Below, one piece after another: positions 1 through 8,066 of a stretch of DNA of 64,000 bases (position 1 is its first letter; each line of letters starts with the position of its first letter). Below the pieces are notes generated by a model that was given only the letters and a program-made list of their open reading frames with translations, was not told the origin of the DNA and made no database searches. The translations under genes were made by a program, and so were the position numbers. Location of the stretch: positions 124,001 through 188,000 of the forward strand of contig CAVYYX010000015.1 in assembly GCA_963772825.1 (NCBI GenBank), written 5' to 3'. The DNA comes from Desertimonas sp963772825 (lineage in GTDB: Bacteria; Actinomycetota; Acidimicrobiia; Acidimicrobiales; Ilumatobacteraceae).

Positions 1-1796
1 CTGGGTTGCTTGGCGATCTCGTTGAGGAACTCGGCGTTGGTTCTGAACGTCTTGAGGCGGTCGATCAACAGCTCGAGGCCTGGGGCCGCGTTGCCGTCGG
101 CGGCGAGGCCGCTGAGCACACGGCGCAGCTTCCACACCATCTGCAGCTGCTTGCGGTCGAACAGCAACTCCTCGTGGCGTGTGCTCGACGCATCGACGTC
201 GATCGCCGGGTAGATGCGCCGCTCGGCGAGGCGCCGATCGAGGCGCAGCTCCATGTTGCCGGTGCCCTTGAACTCCTCGAAGATCGCCTCGTCCATCCGG
301 CTATTCGTCTCCACCAAGGCGGTGGCGAGGATCGTCAGCGAGCCGCCCTCTTCGATGTTGCGGGCCGCGCCGAAGAACTTCTTTGGCGGGTACAAGGCGC
401 CGGCGTCGATACCACCGGACAGGATCCGGCCACTCGCCGGGGCGGCGAGGTTGTAGGCGCGGCTGAGGCGGGTGATCCCGTCGAGGATCACGACGACATC
501 CTCGCCTTGCTCGACGAGTCGCTTGGCCTTTTCGATCGCCAACTCGGCGACGTGGGTGTGCTCGTCGCTCGGCCGGTCGAACGTCGAAGCGATGACCTCG
601 CCGCGCTGCACGTGGCGGCGCATGTCGGTGACCTCTTCAGGACGCTCGTCGATGAGCAGGACGATCAGCTTGACCTCTGGGCTGTTCTGTTCGATCGACT
701 TGGCGATCGTCTTCATGATCGTCGTCTTGCCGGCCTTCGGCGGCGACACGATGATGCCTCGCTGGCCCTTGCCGATGGGCGACACGAGGTCGATGATCCG
801 AGCCGTCATGTTGCTCGGGTCTGCGGGTTCCTCGAGGTGCAGGTTCTCGTCGGGGAACAGCGCCGTGAGATCTTCGAAACGCGGCCGTCGACGGGCGAGC
901 TCCGGGTCGCCGCCGTTGACGGTGATCACGTCGAGCAGCGCCGGGTTCTTCTCGTTGCGGCCGGCCGGACGACTCGTGCCGGTGATGTGATCACCCTTGC
1001 GCAGGCCGTACTGGCGGGCCAGCTTGACGGGGATGTAGGAGTCCTCGCGGCTCGGGAGGTACCCCTTGACGCGCAGGAAGCCGTAGCCCTCGTCGCGCAT
1101 GTCGATGTAGCCGGACACTTCCACCGGCTCGTTGGCTGAGATGACGGGCTGGGACTCGAGGTCGGCCTCGACGAACGCCGAATCGTCGCCCTGGGGGCCG
1201 TCACTGCCCCGACCGCCCTTGCGGCGGCGGCGGCGCCGGCGGTTGCGCGACTCGCCGTCGACTGGTGCAGTCGTCGGCTGGCCGGCAGAAACCGGGCCGT
1301 CCTGCGACTGATCCGACGTCTCGGGCGAAGCGGTCGTCGGAGTCGGCGGGGCGTTCCCTGCCGCCGGCATGACCTCGTCGACCTCCGGGGCGTTGGCGCC
1401 GTGGAGGGCGAGCTCCCACTCGGCGAGCGGCTCGCCGTCGTCGCCGAGTACCACGACCGCGCCGCCGGCACTGTCGACGGGCGCGGCAGCATCGACGGCA
1501 CCGACGCTGTCGATGGTGTCGACCGTCGGGGCTTGCGTCGCCAGGGCATCGCCGTTGCCGTGCGTCGAACCGTTGAGGTGATCGGAGCGCGACGGCTCTT
1601 CGGCAAGCGCTGGAAGCTCACCATTGGTGGCGACGGCGACGGGTGCCGACGAGCCGGTCATCTCCAAGATCGAGTCGATGATCTCGGCCTTCTTGGTCCG
1701 GCTGTTCGCCTTGAGACCGAGCGCCTTGGCGATCGCCAGGAGTTGATCCTTGTCCTTCGATTCGAGGACGGATTGTTCGAGTGCCTCTGCGGCCAC
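1..1796 (-). CDS. rho: Transcription termination factor Rho (3' end cut by window)
   Basis: Hexameric RNA-dependent ATPase that ends transcription. The reading frame starts at GTG 1796 (VAAEALEQSVLESKDKDQ), 8 nt after AAGAGG, and is open to position 1. It has an N-terminal Rho_N helical part, then an acidic and Arg-rich insert (RRRRRRRKGGRG, near residues 180-195) typical of actinobacterial Rho, then the RNA-binding domain (GYIDMRDEGYGFLRV), Walker A (PPKAGKTT) and Walker B (LIVLLIDERPEE). The last visible residues are NEIAKQP, so only a few C-terminal residues are missing. About 598 codons are seen. It lies downstream of thrC in the usual actinobacterial order, but with its own leader carrying tandem hairpins. 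A long ORF antisense to it is a GC artefact. Confidence 0.95.
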   Translation of the reverse strand, partial: MAAEALEQSVLESKDKDQLLAIAKALGLKANSRTKKAEIIDSILEMTGSSAPVAVATNGELPALAEEPSRSDHLNGSTHGNGDALATQAPTVDTIDSVGAVDAAAPVDSAGGAVVVLGDDGEPLAEWELALHGANAPEVDEVMPAAGNAPPTPTTASPETSDQSQDGPVSAGQPTTAPVDGESRNRRRRRRRKGGRGSDGPQGDDSAFVEADLESQPVISANEPVEVSGYIDMRDEGYGFLRVKGYLPSREDSYIPVKLARQYGLRKGDHITGTSRPAGRNEKNPALLDVITVNGGDPELARRRPRFEDLTALFPDENLHLEEPADPSNMTARIIDLVSPIGKGQRGIIVSPPKAGKTTIMKTIAKSIEQNSPEVKLIVLLIDERPEEVTDMRRHVQRGEVIASTFDRPSDEHTHVAELAIEKAKRLVEQGEDVVVILDGITRLSRAYNLAAPASGRILSGGIDAGALYPPKKFFGAARNIEEGGSLTILATALVETNSRMDEAIFEEFKGTGNMELRLDRRLAERRIYPAIDVDASSTRHEELLFDRKQLQMVWKLRRVLSGLAADGNAAPGLELLIDRLKTFRTNAEFLNEIAKQP

Positions 1797-1811
1797 GAGG
1801 GTTACCTCTTG

Positions 1812-1893
1812 TTTCACGGGTCTGGGCGGTGTGCCCAGGTTTCACGGGTCTGGGCGGTGTGCCCAGGTTTCACGGGTCTGGGCGGCGCCCAGA
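1812..1893. repeat. Three tandem 28-bp hairpin repeats in the rho leader
   Basis: The unit TTTCACGGGTCTGGGCGGTG plus TGCCCAGG occurs at 1812-1839, 1840-1867 and, shortened, 1868-1893. Each copy contains the stem CTGGGC/GCCCAG (1822-1838, 1850-1866, 1878-1892) with a 3-5 nt loop. The array ends only 16 nt before the rho start codon, so the rho mRNA leader would carry three consecutive hairpins next to the ribosome binding site. A role in rho autoregulation is possible but is inference. Confidence 0.85.
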
Positions 1894-2250
1894 CTTCGCG
1901 TTGCTCGCCGTGGCTGGCGGGAGGTGTTGAGGCTTCGGTGTCCGATCTGCGGATTTCGGATGCCCCGGCGCCATCGCCCCACGGTCGAGCGGGAGAACGT
2001 CACTCGTGCGGCACCTTCCGCCGATTGCTCGCCGGTCGGGCGAGGGGGAGGCGGCGGAGGGAATGGAACGAGTTCTGCCTGGGATTCCAGGCAGAACCTC
2101 ACGATACCGAGCGCCGGGACCGATCGCAAACCTTTCGCTTACAACGATGTAATTCCGGTCCGGCCAGCTCGACGATGAACGGCGGCCGATCGGGACGGTT
2201 CGGCCAGAGATACTGTCGATCGTGGCCGTCGCGGATGGAACGCGATCAGG
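1894..2250. other. Intergenic region between rho leader and ECF sigma gene
   Basis: Divergent spacer of about 360 bp. It should hold the promoters of rho (leftward) and of the sigma gene (rightward). A partial direct repeat of CCTGGGATTCCAGGCAGAAC character (2078-2097) forms a short inverted repeat, GGGATTCC..., but no convincing -35/-10 pair could be fixed by eye. No coding signal is visible on either strand. Confidence 0.4.
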
Positions 2251-2845
2251 GTGAAGCGCGTCAGTAGACGCGTGACCACCACGATGCGGCTCGACTCCGC
2301 AGCGCCGCTGATCGCCGACCGCCACGAGGCGTTCGCTCGCGAGGTCGCCGCCACTCGTGGAGAGCTCGGGCGCTTCGCCTACCTGCTCGTCGGGAACAGC
2401 GCGGCGGCCGACGATCTGCTCGCCGAGGCGTACGCCCGGGCCTGGCCGCACTATCGGCGCGGGAACATCGACAACGTCGCGGGCTATCTCCGCAGGAGCA
2501 TGGCCAACCTCGCCAAGGGCCGGCTACGCCGCCTTCGGTTGGAGCGGCGCGAGGTGGCGACACGGCGGCTCGACTGGCGGGTGCCGCGGGCCTCCGCTCC
2601 CGAGAGCGGGTTCGAGCACCGCGTCGAGAGCCAGGACGAGCTCTGGCGGGCGATCTGGCAGCTGCCCGTCGACCAGCGTGCCGTCATCATCCTGCGTCAC
2701 GCCGAGGACCGCTCCGAGGAGGAGACCGCGGCGCTGCTCGGAGTTTCCGTCGGCACCGTCAAGTCGCGCTCGTCCCGCGGCCTTGCCACGTTGCGCACCA
2801 GACTCGGGCGACGGCAACCGCCCCGTCCAAGGCGCGCGGCGATGA
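2251..2845 (+). CDS. ECF RNA polymerase sigma factor (frameshift near the 3' end)
   Basis: Group 4 (ECF, SigE-like) sigma factor. Region 2 is seen at about residues 20-90 (FAYLLVGNSAAADDLLAEAY, then YLRRSMANLAKGRLRR) and region 4 at about 130-185, with the helix-turn-helix EETAALLGVSVGTVKSRSSR. Possible starts are GTG 2251, GTG 2272 and ATG 2284; none has a strong ribosome site. As sequenced, the frame runs on into the next gene. Removing one G from the GGG near 2806 gives a C-terminus LGDGNRPVQGARR and a stop at 2843-2845 that overlaps the next ATG as ATGA, the usual arrangement for sigma/anti-sigma pairs. It sits where thrB often lies in this synteny block. Confidence 0.8.
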
Positions 2846-3705
2846 ACGAGCGCCTCGAAGACCTCATCCGCCGCAGCGCCCACGAGCAAGCACGGCGCTA
2901 CCGCCCGGGCAGCGACCTGGAGGCACGGGTCGAACACCGTCGGCGCCAGCGCGCCGCCCGTCGGATGACCGCAGCAGGCGTCGCGATGGCGGCGGTCGTC
3001 GGCGTCATCGGCTTCGCCGCGACCCGCGACACCGGCCGCTCCGACCTCGAGGTTGCCGCTCCGTCGACCTCGATCGGCGCTTCGACCGACGACGGCACCG
3101 GCGCCAGCGAGCACGGCGCTGACGGCGCTCGCGCCCTACGACGAGCCCGGCGCCGACCACCCCGCCGACGCTCAACCCGGCGACGCCCGCGCCGTATCCC
3201 AGCAGCGATGGAACGGTTTGGCCGTACGGCCAGTTCTGGAACGTTCCACAGCTCGGGAACGAGGGTTCAGTGCGCGGCACGGGCTGCGGCAGCAGACGGC
3301 GGCATCGGCGACGTGATCCCCGACGGCCTGTTCGCCGGCTTCGTCACCGGCCACGACGCCAGCAACGTGTCGATCGACCTGCTGTGCATCTTCGCCGTCC
3401 CCGACCGCCTCGGCGCTGCCGAGCGACCGGGCGACGGTCATCGCCGACCGCCCCAACTACGTGATCGTCAACAACAACACACGATCGCGAACGATGCCGA
3501 TGGACGTAGCGATCGTCGTGCGGCTCGGCGTTCGCGACGCTGCCGACGAGCTGTGTCGACGGAACACCGGCCGCCCAGTGGAGCGAGGTCACCGCCGGAC
3601 CGCCAGGTCTGGGTGCGTATCCATGAGGGACGGATGACCTGGGTGTTCGCCGAGTGTCGCTCAGTGCTCGCCGATCAGCGCCCGGCGAACGTGGCCGCGA
3701 CGTAG
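2842..3705 (+). CDS. Membrane-anchored protein after the sigma factor (putative anti-sigma), broken by frameshifts
   Basis: Begins MNERLEDLIRRSAHEQARRY with a short cytosolic part, one membrane segment (AAGVAMAAVVGVIGFAA, about residues 40-56), a Pro/Thr-rich linker (TTPPTLNPATPAPYP, in another frame) and an extracytoplasmic domain (FAGFVTGHDASNVSIDLLCI; PNYVIVNNNT; VWVRIHEGRMTWVFAEC). These parts lie in at least three frames, with shifts near 3125, 3295, 3425 and 3600. The order and the ATGA overlap with the sigma gene suggest an anti-sigma or sigma-coupled sensor; no HxxxCxxC zinc motif is seen. Some shifts need a lost base, unlike the other shifts in this window, so true decay is possible here. 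Its end overlaps the convergent thrC by 31 bp. Confidence 0.55.
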   Translation: MNERLEDLIRRSAHEQARRYRPGSDLEARVEHRRRQRAARRMTAAGVAMAAVVGVIGFAATRDTGRSDLEVAAPSTSIGASTDDGTGASEHGADGARALRRARRRPPRRRSTRRRPRRIPAAMERFGRTASSGTFHSSGTRVQCAARAAAADGGIGDVIPDGLFAGFVTGHDASNVSIDLLCIFAVPDRLGAAERPGDGHRRPPQLRDRQQQHTIANDADGRSDRRAARRSRRCRRAVSTEHRPPSGARSPPDRQVWVRIHEGRMTWVFAECRSVLADQRPANVAAT

Positions 3706-5059
3706 TCCTCGACGGCAGCGAGGTCGTTGGGCAGCGTCTCGGTGCGCTCGGGACGGTCGAGCAGGTCAGCGACGTGCTCGGGCAGCGCAGGCCGCACGCC
3801 GGTCGCCTGCTCGACGACGTCGGGGAACTTGGCCGGATGGGCCGCTCCCATCGTCACGACCGGGTGGTCGCCGGCGAGTTGGTGGGCCGCCGCCGTGGCC
3901 GTTGCCGTGTGCGGGTCGATCAGCATTCCCGTTGCCTCGTAGACGCGGCGGATCTCGGCGGCGACCTGGGCATCGTCGAACCGGGCAGCGCGGAAGCGTC
4001 CGGCGATCCACCGCTCGTGGACCCCAGCCGGGAGCTCGAGGCGACCTGATCGCGCGGAACCAGTCGAGCTGCTCGCCGGTGCGCAGGCCATCGCGTTCGT
4101 TGATCTCGAACAGCAGGCGCTCGAAGTTGGACGACACCTGGATGTCCATCGAGGGACTCGTGGTGGCGACGACGGGGCGCATCGACATGTCGCCGTCGTT
4201 GACGAAGCGGGTGAGGATGTCGTTGGCGTTGGAAGCGACGATGAAGTCGGCGATCGGGGCGCCCATTCGCTGGGAGACCCATCCGGCGAAGATGTTGCCG
4301 AAGTTGCCGGTCGGGACACACGCCGTGATCGGCCCGCGCAGTGCCCTGGCGGCGGTCACGTAGTACACGGTCTGGGCCATGACCCGCGCCCAGTTGATCG
4401 AGTTGACCGCCGTGAGGTTGAGCCGCTCGCGAAACTCGGCGTCGTTGAACATCGCCTTGACGAGGTCCTGGCAGTCGTCGAACGTTCCGTCGATGGCCAC
4501 GGCCCGTACGTTCGGCGCGTCGACGGTCGTCATCTGCCGACGCTGCACGTCGCTCGTCCCACCCTGCGGGTAGAGGATCACGATGTCGACGAGGTCGCAG
4601 CGCGCGAACCCCTTCGATCGCCGCCGGTCCCGTGTCGCCGCTCGTCGCCCCGACCACCGTGACCCGCTCGCCGCGCTGGCTCAGCACGTGGTCGAACATC
4701 CTCCCGACGAGCTGCAGGGCGACGTCCTTGAACGCCAGGGTCGGCCCGTGGAACAGTTCGGCGATCCACTGGTCGTGGCCGATCTGGACGAGCGGCACAA
4801 CGGCCTCGTGGCGGAACGTCGCAGAGGCCGCGTCGCACATCGCCGCGAGGTCGGCGGCCCCGATCTCGTCGCCGACGAACGGGGTCAGCACCGCCGCGGC
4901 AGTGGCCGCGTAGGAGTCGCACGCAGCGAGAACGTCGCCGCTCGGCAGTTCCGGCCAGGCGGCGGGGACGTAGAGGCCACCGTCGCTGGCGAGGCCGGCG
5001 AGCAGCGTGTCGGCGAAGCCGAGCTCGGGAGCCTTGCCGCGGGTCGAGACGTAGCGCAC
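3675..5059 (-). CDS. thrC: Threonine synthase (two frameshifts)
   Basis: PLP enzyme making threonine from O-phosphohomoserine. The start GTG 5059 gives VRYVSTRGKAPELGF, the family N-terminus; GTG 5068 is an in-frame alternative. The PLP-lysine motif is HGPTLAFKDVALQ and the phosphate loop region is GATSGDTGPAAIEG. The protein continues ILYPQGGTSDVQRRQMTT and ACVPTGNFGNIFAGW in a second frame, and LELPAGVHERW to the C-terminal AATFAGR in a third. Deleting one C near 4600 and one T near 4045 restores a single ORF of about 461 codons, the normal length. It lies 8 nt after hom and is probably co-transcribed with it. Confidence 0.92.
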
Positions 5060-5067
5060 GCCCGGCA

Positions 5068-6503
5068 CTACGCGGGTCCGACGACGCGCAGCAGGGCGTC
5101 CACGCTGCGCACCGACGGCGAGCTCGCGCAGCTCGTGCACCGTCGCCTGCACGGCGGACTCCTTGGCGTCGTGGGTGATGAAGAACAGGCGGGCGTCCGG
5201 GCCGAGGCCCTCCTGCTCCGCTGCCCGGATGCTCACACCGTGGGCGGCGAGCACACCGGTGACGGCGTGCAGGACACCCGGTTCATCGGCGACCTCGAGG
5301 CCGATCAGGTACTCGGACGTCAACTCGTCGATCGGACGGATCCGTGAGCGCCCGAACGTCCCGAGCGAGCCGTGGGTGCCCTTGACGAGGTTGACCGCGG
5401 CGTCGATGACGTCGCCGAGCACGGCGCTGGCGCGTCGGGATGCCCCCGGCACCGCGTCCGTAGAACATCAACGAGCCGACGGCGCCGCCCTCGACGAACA
5501 CGGCGTTGAAGCTGTCGCGCACGCTGGCAAGCGGGTGGTGCGTTGGGACCATCGCCGGGTGGACGCGCACGCCGACGCTTCCCTCGCCGCTCGCTGCGTC
5601 ACGGTCGATATCGATGACCGCGAGCAGCTTGACGACGTAGCCGAGGCGTCGGGCGACCTCGATGTCGGCGAGCGTGAGGTTGCTGATCCCCTCGTGGTAC
5701 ACCTGCCCGGCAACGACCTTGGTGCCCGAGACGATCGTCGCCATGATCGCCGCCTTGGCCCCGGCATCGAAACCTTCGACATCAGCCGTCGGATCACGCT
5801 CGGCATAGCCCAGCCGCTGGGCCTCGGCGAGGGCGGCTGCGTACGGCATCTGCTGCTCGGACATCTTCGTGAGGATGTAGTTCGTCGTCCCGTTGACGAT
5901 GCCCATCACCCGCGAGATCGCCTCGCCGCGCAGGCTCTCGCGCAGCGCCCGCACGATCGGGATCCCGCCGGCCACCGCCGCCTCGAAGAGCAGATCGACG
6001 CCACGCTGCTCGGCGACCTCGTACAACTCGACGCCGACGTTGGCGAGCAGCTCCTTGTTGGCGGTCACCACCGGCTTGCCAGCGGTGAGCGCGGCAACGA
6101 TCAGCTCGCGGGCAGGTTCGATGCCGCCGATCACCTCGACGACGAGATCGACGTCGGGATCGCTGACGACGGTGGCGGCATCGTTGGTGAGCAGCGCGGG
6201 GTCGAGCTCGATGTCGCGATTGCGCGACAGGTTGCGCACAGCGACACGGACGACCTCGAGCTGGATGCCCGTGCGGGCCTCGATCTCCTTGCTGCGCTCG
6301 GTGACCAGCTCGACGAACGCCGAGCCGACGTTGCCGCATCCCAGCACGCCGATTCTCAGCGTTCCCCGGCCACGCAGGCCGTCATTCCGTTCCCCGGCCA
6401 CGAAGGCCGCCTGTTGCCGCTCCTCGGCTGGCGCCTCGTCGCTCGCAACCGTGGCAGCAGCGCTCGATCGCTCCTGAGCGAGCACAGCTTCTTGGTTGCT
6501 CAT
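5068..6503 (-). CDS. hom: Homoserine dehydrogenase (two frameshifts; repeat-derived N-terminal extension)
   Basis: NAD(P)H-dependent reduction of aspartate semialdehyde to homoserine. The Rossmann motif IGVLGCGNVGSAF is near residue 50, the catalytic region is GIVNGTTNYILTKM with PTADVEGFDAGAKAAI, and a C-terminal ACT domain begins SEYLIGLEVADEPGVLHAV. ATG 6503 overlaps the stop of the upstream gene as ATGA. Residues of about 30-46 (AAFVAGERNDGLRGRGT) are encoded by a dispersed DNA repeat also found between genes elsewhere. One extra C near 5445 (repair gives GAGGIPTASAVLGD) and one extra G near 5122 (repair gives SVDALLRVVGPA and a TAG at 5068) break the frame. Confidence 0.93.
6361..6447 (-). 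repeat. Dispersed repeat, two tandem cores, inside hom
   Basis: Two copies of the core GTTCCCCGGCCACGCAGGCC (plus strand) at 6361-6380 and, with one change, 6389-6408, with a 28-bp period, followed by the flank GGCGCCTCGTCGCTCGCA (ending 6447). The same core and flank occur at 32018-32139 and, reversed, at 24673-24754; the core alone is at 34582-34600 and 59410-59429. Here the repeat is read through as protein in the hom N-terminal extension. Confidence 0.9.
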
Positions 6504-6982
6504 CGGACTACCTCGTGGATGCGGACCACGGCATCGATGACCTGGTCGAACTGGCGGCGGTTGAGGATCGAACCCTCCCGGCGCACGGCGTGAGGGTCGA
6601 GGTCGATGAGCCGGTCGACCTTGGCGTAGCTGCGACGTTGCCGCGAGTCCCAGTCGCCGGTGCCGACGTCCACCCAGCCGTCGCGGTCCTTGGACGTGAG
6701 GGCGACACCGGACAGCGCCGGGCCGTGCCGACCGATGATCACGACGGGGCGGTCCTTGCCGAGCGTCGGGTCGTCCTCGAAGGGGACCCAGGCCCACACC
6801 ACCTCGCCGGGATCGGGGTCGCCGTCGAGGTGCGGGGTGTACTCGATGCGCACGTCCGCCGGCACGGCCCGGGCCGTCGGCTCAGTTCGGCGTTGGACCT
6901 TGCCGGTGTTCCGCTCGCGATGGCGCAGCGTGGCCGTCGCCCGGCGAACCGCGCGAGTGAGGGTGTCGGTCCATCCCGCCAT
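6500..6982 (-). CDS. PemK/MazF-family protein, no antitoxin beside it
   Basis: 160 residues. The central part (DPGEVVWAWVPFEDDPTLG, then DRPVVIIGRHG and VALTSKDRDG) matches the PemK/MazF ribonuclease fold, where the first beta strands carry G-x-V-W and a following K-x-RPVVII segment. A long Arg-rich N-terminus precedes it and the tail is KVDRLIDLDPHAVRREGSIL. No small antitoxin gene lies upstream; the neighbour there is a secreted protein. Its stop overlaps the hom start by ATGA, so it is translationally coupled to amino-acid biosynthesis. Chromosomal solitary members like this are common in actinobacteria and may not be toxins. Confidence 0.7.
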   Translation of the reverse strand: MAGWTDTLTRAVRRATATLRHRERNTGKVQRRTEPTARAVPADVRIEYTPHLDGDPDPGEVVWAWVPFEDDPTLGKDRPVVIIGRHGPALSGVALTSKDRDGWVDVGTGDWDSRQRRSYAKVDRLIDLDPHAVRREGSILNRRQFDQVIDAVVRIHEVVR

Positions 6983-6992
6983 CCCGGCAAAT

Positions 6993-7988
6993 CTAGGCGG
7001 TCGTCGTGACGTCAGTCGCTGGAGGTTGCCCGTCGGCGGACTGCCCGGCGAGAAGGGCCTCGGCTGCGGCGACCACGGCCAACGGGTCGATGTCGTCGCC
7101 CGTGAAGGCGACCGAGAACGGGACCGGCGCCTCGAACACGGCGACCTGGACTGCCGGCGTCACCGCCGGGGAAGGCTCCTCGCTGGCCGGCACGCTGCCG
7201 TCGGCGGCCGGCGCCACACCGGTCTGGATCACGAGCGAGGATTCCGGCAGGGCGCCGACCGCGACATCGAGGACGACGCCTGCGGAGACGTCGAGGTTGT
7301 CGGCGTAGAACTGCTGGGCGTTCTCGATCGCCGTGAACGACAGTGTCGACACGGTCATCGCCCCGTTGCCGTACGAGCACGACTTCGTCCAGAAGCCAGG
7401 CAGGCTGACGTCGGCGCTGCCGTCCAGATCGGTGACGTCGACGTCGATGCCGGCCGCCTCCGCCGCTGCCGCTGCGTCCAGCTCCTCGCACTCGGCGGGC
7501 TCGGGAGCGTCGGCGAACGGGTCGGGCTGGACATATCCGCAGTTGTCGGTCGCCCACTGCAAGACGACCGGATAGGCCTCGGCAGTCGCCTCGGTCTCCG
7601 TCGACTCGAGGGCGGCGCCGACCGCGTCGGAGTCGCTCAGATCGACGCCGTCGAGCGCGGTCACGATGTCTTCGGCGCTCGCCGCGAGGGTGGCGACCTC
7701 AGCGGCGATCTCCTCGGGAGCGGCAGCCGCCGCCGCTGCGGCGGCCTCGGTGATCTCGGCGAACGTCGCTTCCATCGCCGCCGGGTCCCCGCTCGTCAAG
7801 CCGACCACGAGCGCCATCTGATTGTCGAACAGCGCGCCGATCTCGGCGCACCCGGCAGGGCCGCTGGTCGTGGATCCCGTCGGTGGTTCCGTGGGCGGTG
7901 TGCTGGCGGCGACGGATGCTCCGAAGGCGACGACGACGATGGTGGCGGCGCCGAGGGACGCGAGCGAGCGTGTGAGATGGGCAGTCAT
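6993..7988 (-). CDS. Secreted protein of unknown function
   Basis: 331 residues with a clear signal peptide (SLASLGAATIVVVAFGASVAAS), then a Thr/Pro-rich spacer, an Ala/Glu-rich helical region (about 65-125) and a C-terminal half with Cys residues (DNCGYVQPD, PAECEEL, TKSCSYGN). No catalytic motif or lipobox was recognised. It lies between lysA and the MazF-like gene on the same strand. The palindrome at 8014-8059 sits just ahead of its start, so it may be transcribed apart from lysA. Function is unknown. Confidence 0.75.
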   Translation of the reverse strand: MTAHLTRSLASLGAATIVVVAFGASVAASTPPTEPPTGSTTSGPAGCAEIGALFDNQMALVVGLTSGDPAAMEATFAEITEAAAAAAAAAPEEIAAEVATLAASAEDIVTALDGVDLSDSDAVGAALESTETEATAEAYPVVLQWATDNCGYVQPDPFADAPEPAECEELDAAAAAEAAGIDVDVTDLDGSADVSLPGFWTKSCSYGNGAMTVSTLSFTAIENAQQFYADNLDVSAGVVLDVAVGALPESSLVIQTGVAPAADGSVPASEEPSPAVTPAVQVAVFEAPVPFSVAFTGDDIDPLAVVAAAEALLAGQSADGQPPATDVTTTA

Positions 7989-8013
7989 GGACGGCGAGTA
8001 TCACACAGGACGA

Positions 8014-8059
8014 CCGATGGGTGTTTAGGGGACGGAACGGTCCCCTGAACACCCATCGG
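8014..8059. terminator. 46-bp palindrome (copy 1), likely terminator or REP-like element
   Basis: Arms CCGATGGGTGTTTAGGGGAC (8014-8033) and its reverse complement with one change (8040-8059) enclose a 6-nt loop. It lies between the lysA stop and the start of the next gene. A second near-identical copy is at 18378-18423. There is no T-tract, so it may act as a Rho-independent-like barrier or as a mobile palindromic repeat. Confidence 0.8.
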
Positions 8060-8066
8060 TTGGATT

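Noticed and set aside
6..1139. Long plus-strand ORF antisense to rho
   Set aside because: It mirrors the conserved Rho coding sequence. Its protein is Arg/Asp/Leu-rich with no family signature; such antisense ORFs are normal at this GC content.
1812..1893. CRISPR array
   Set aside because: The 28-bp units abut each other without unique spacers and no cas gene is present.
2251..3705. Sigma factor fused to its membrane partner as one 484-residue protein
   Set aside because: The fusion exists only because of one extra G near 2806. In the neighbouring frame a stop overlaps the next ATG, the normal arrangement.
3920..5452. Fused homoserine dehydrogenase/threonine synthase ORF
   Set aside because: Created by an extra G near 5122 that hides the hom stop at 5068; correcting it separates the two genes.
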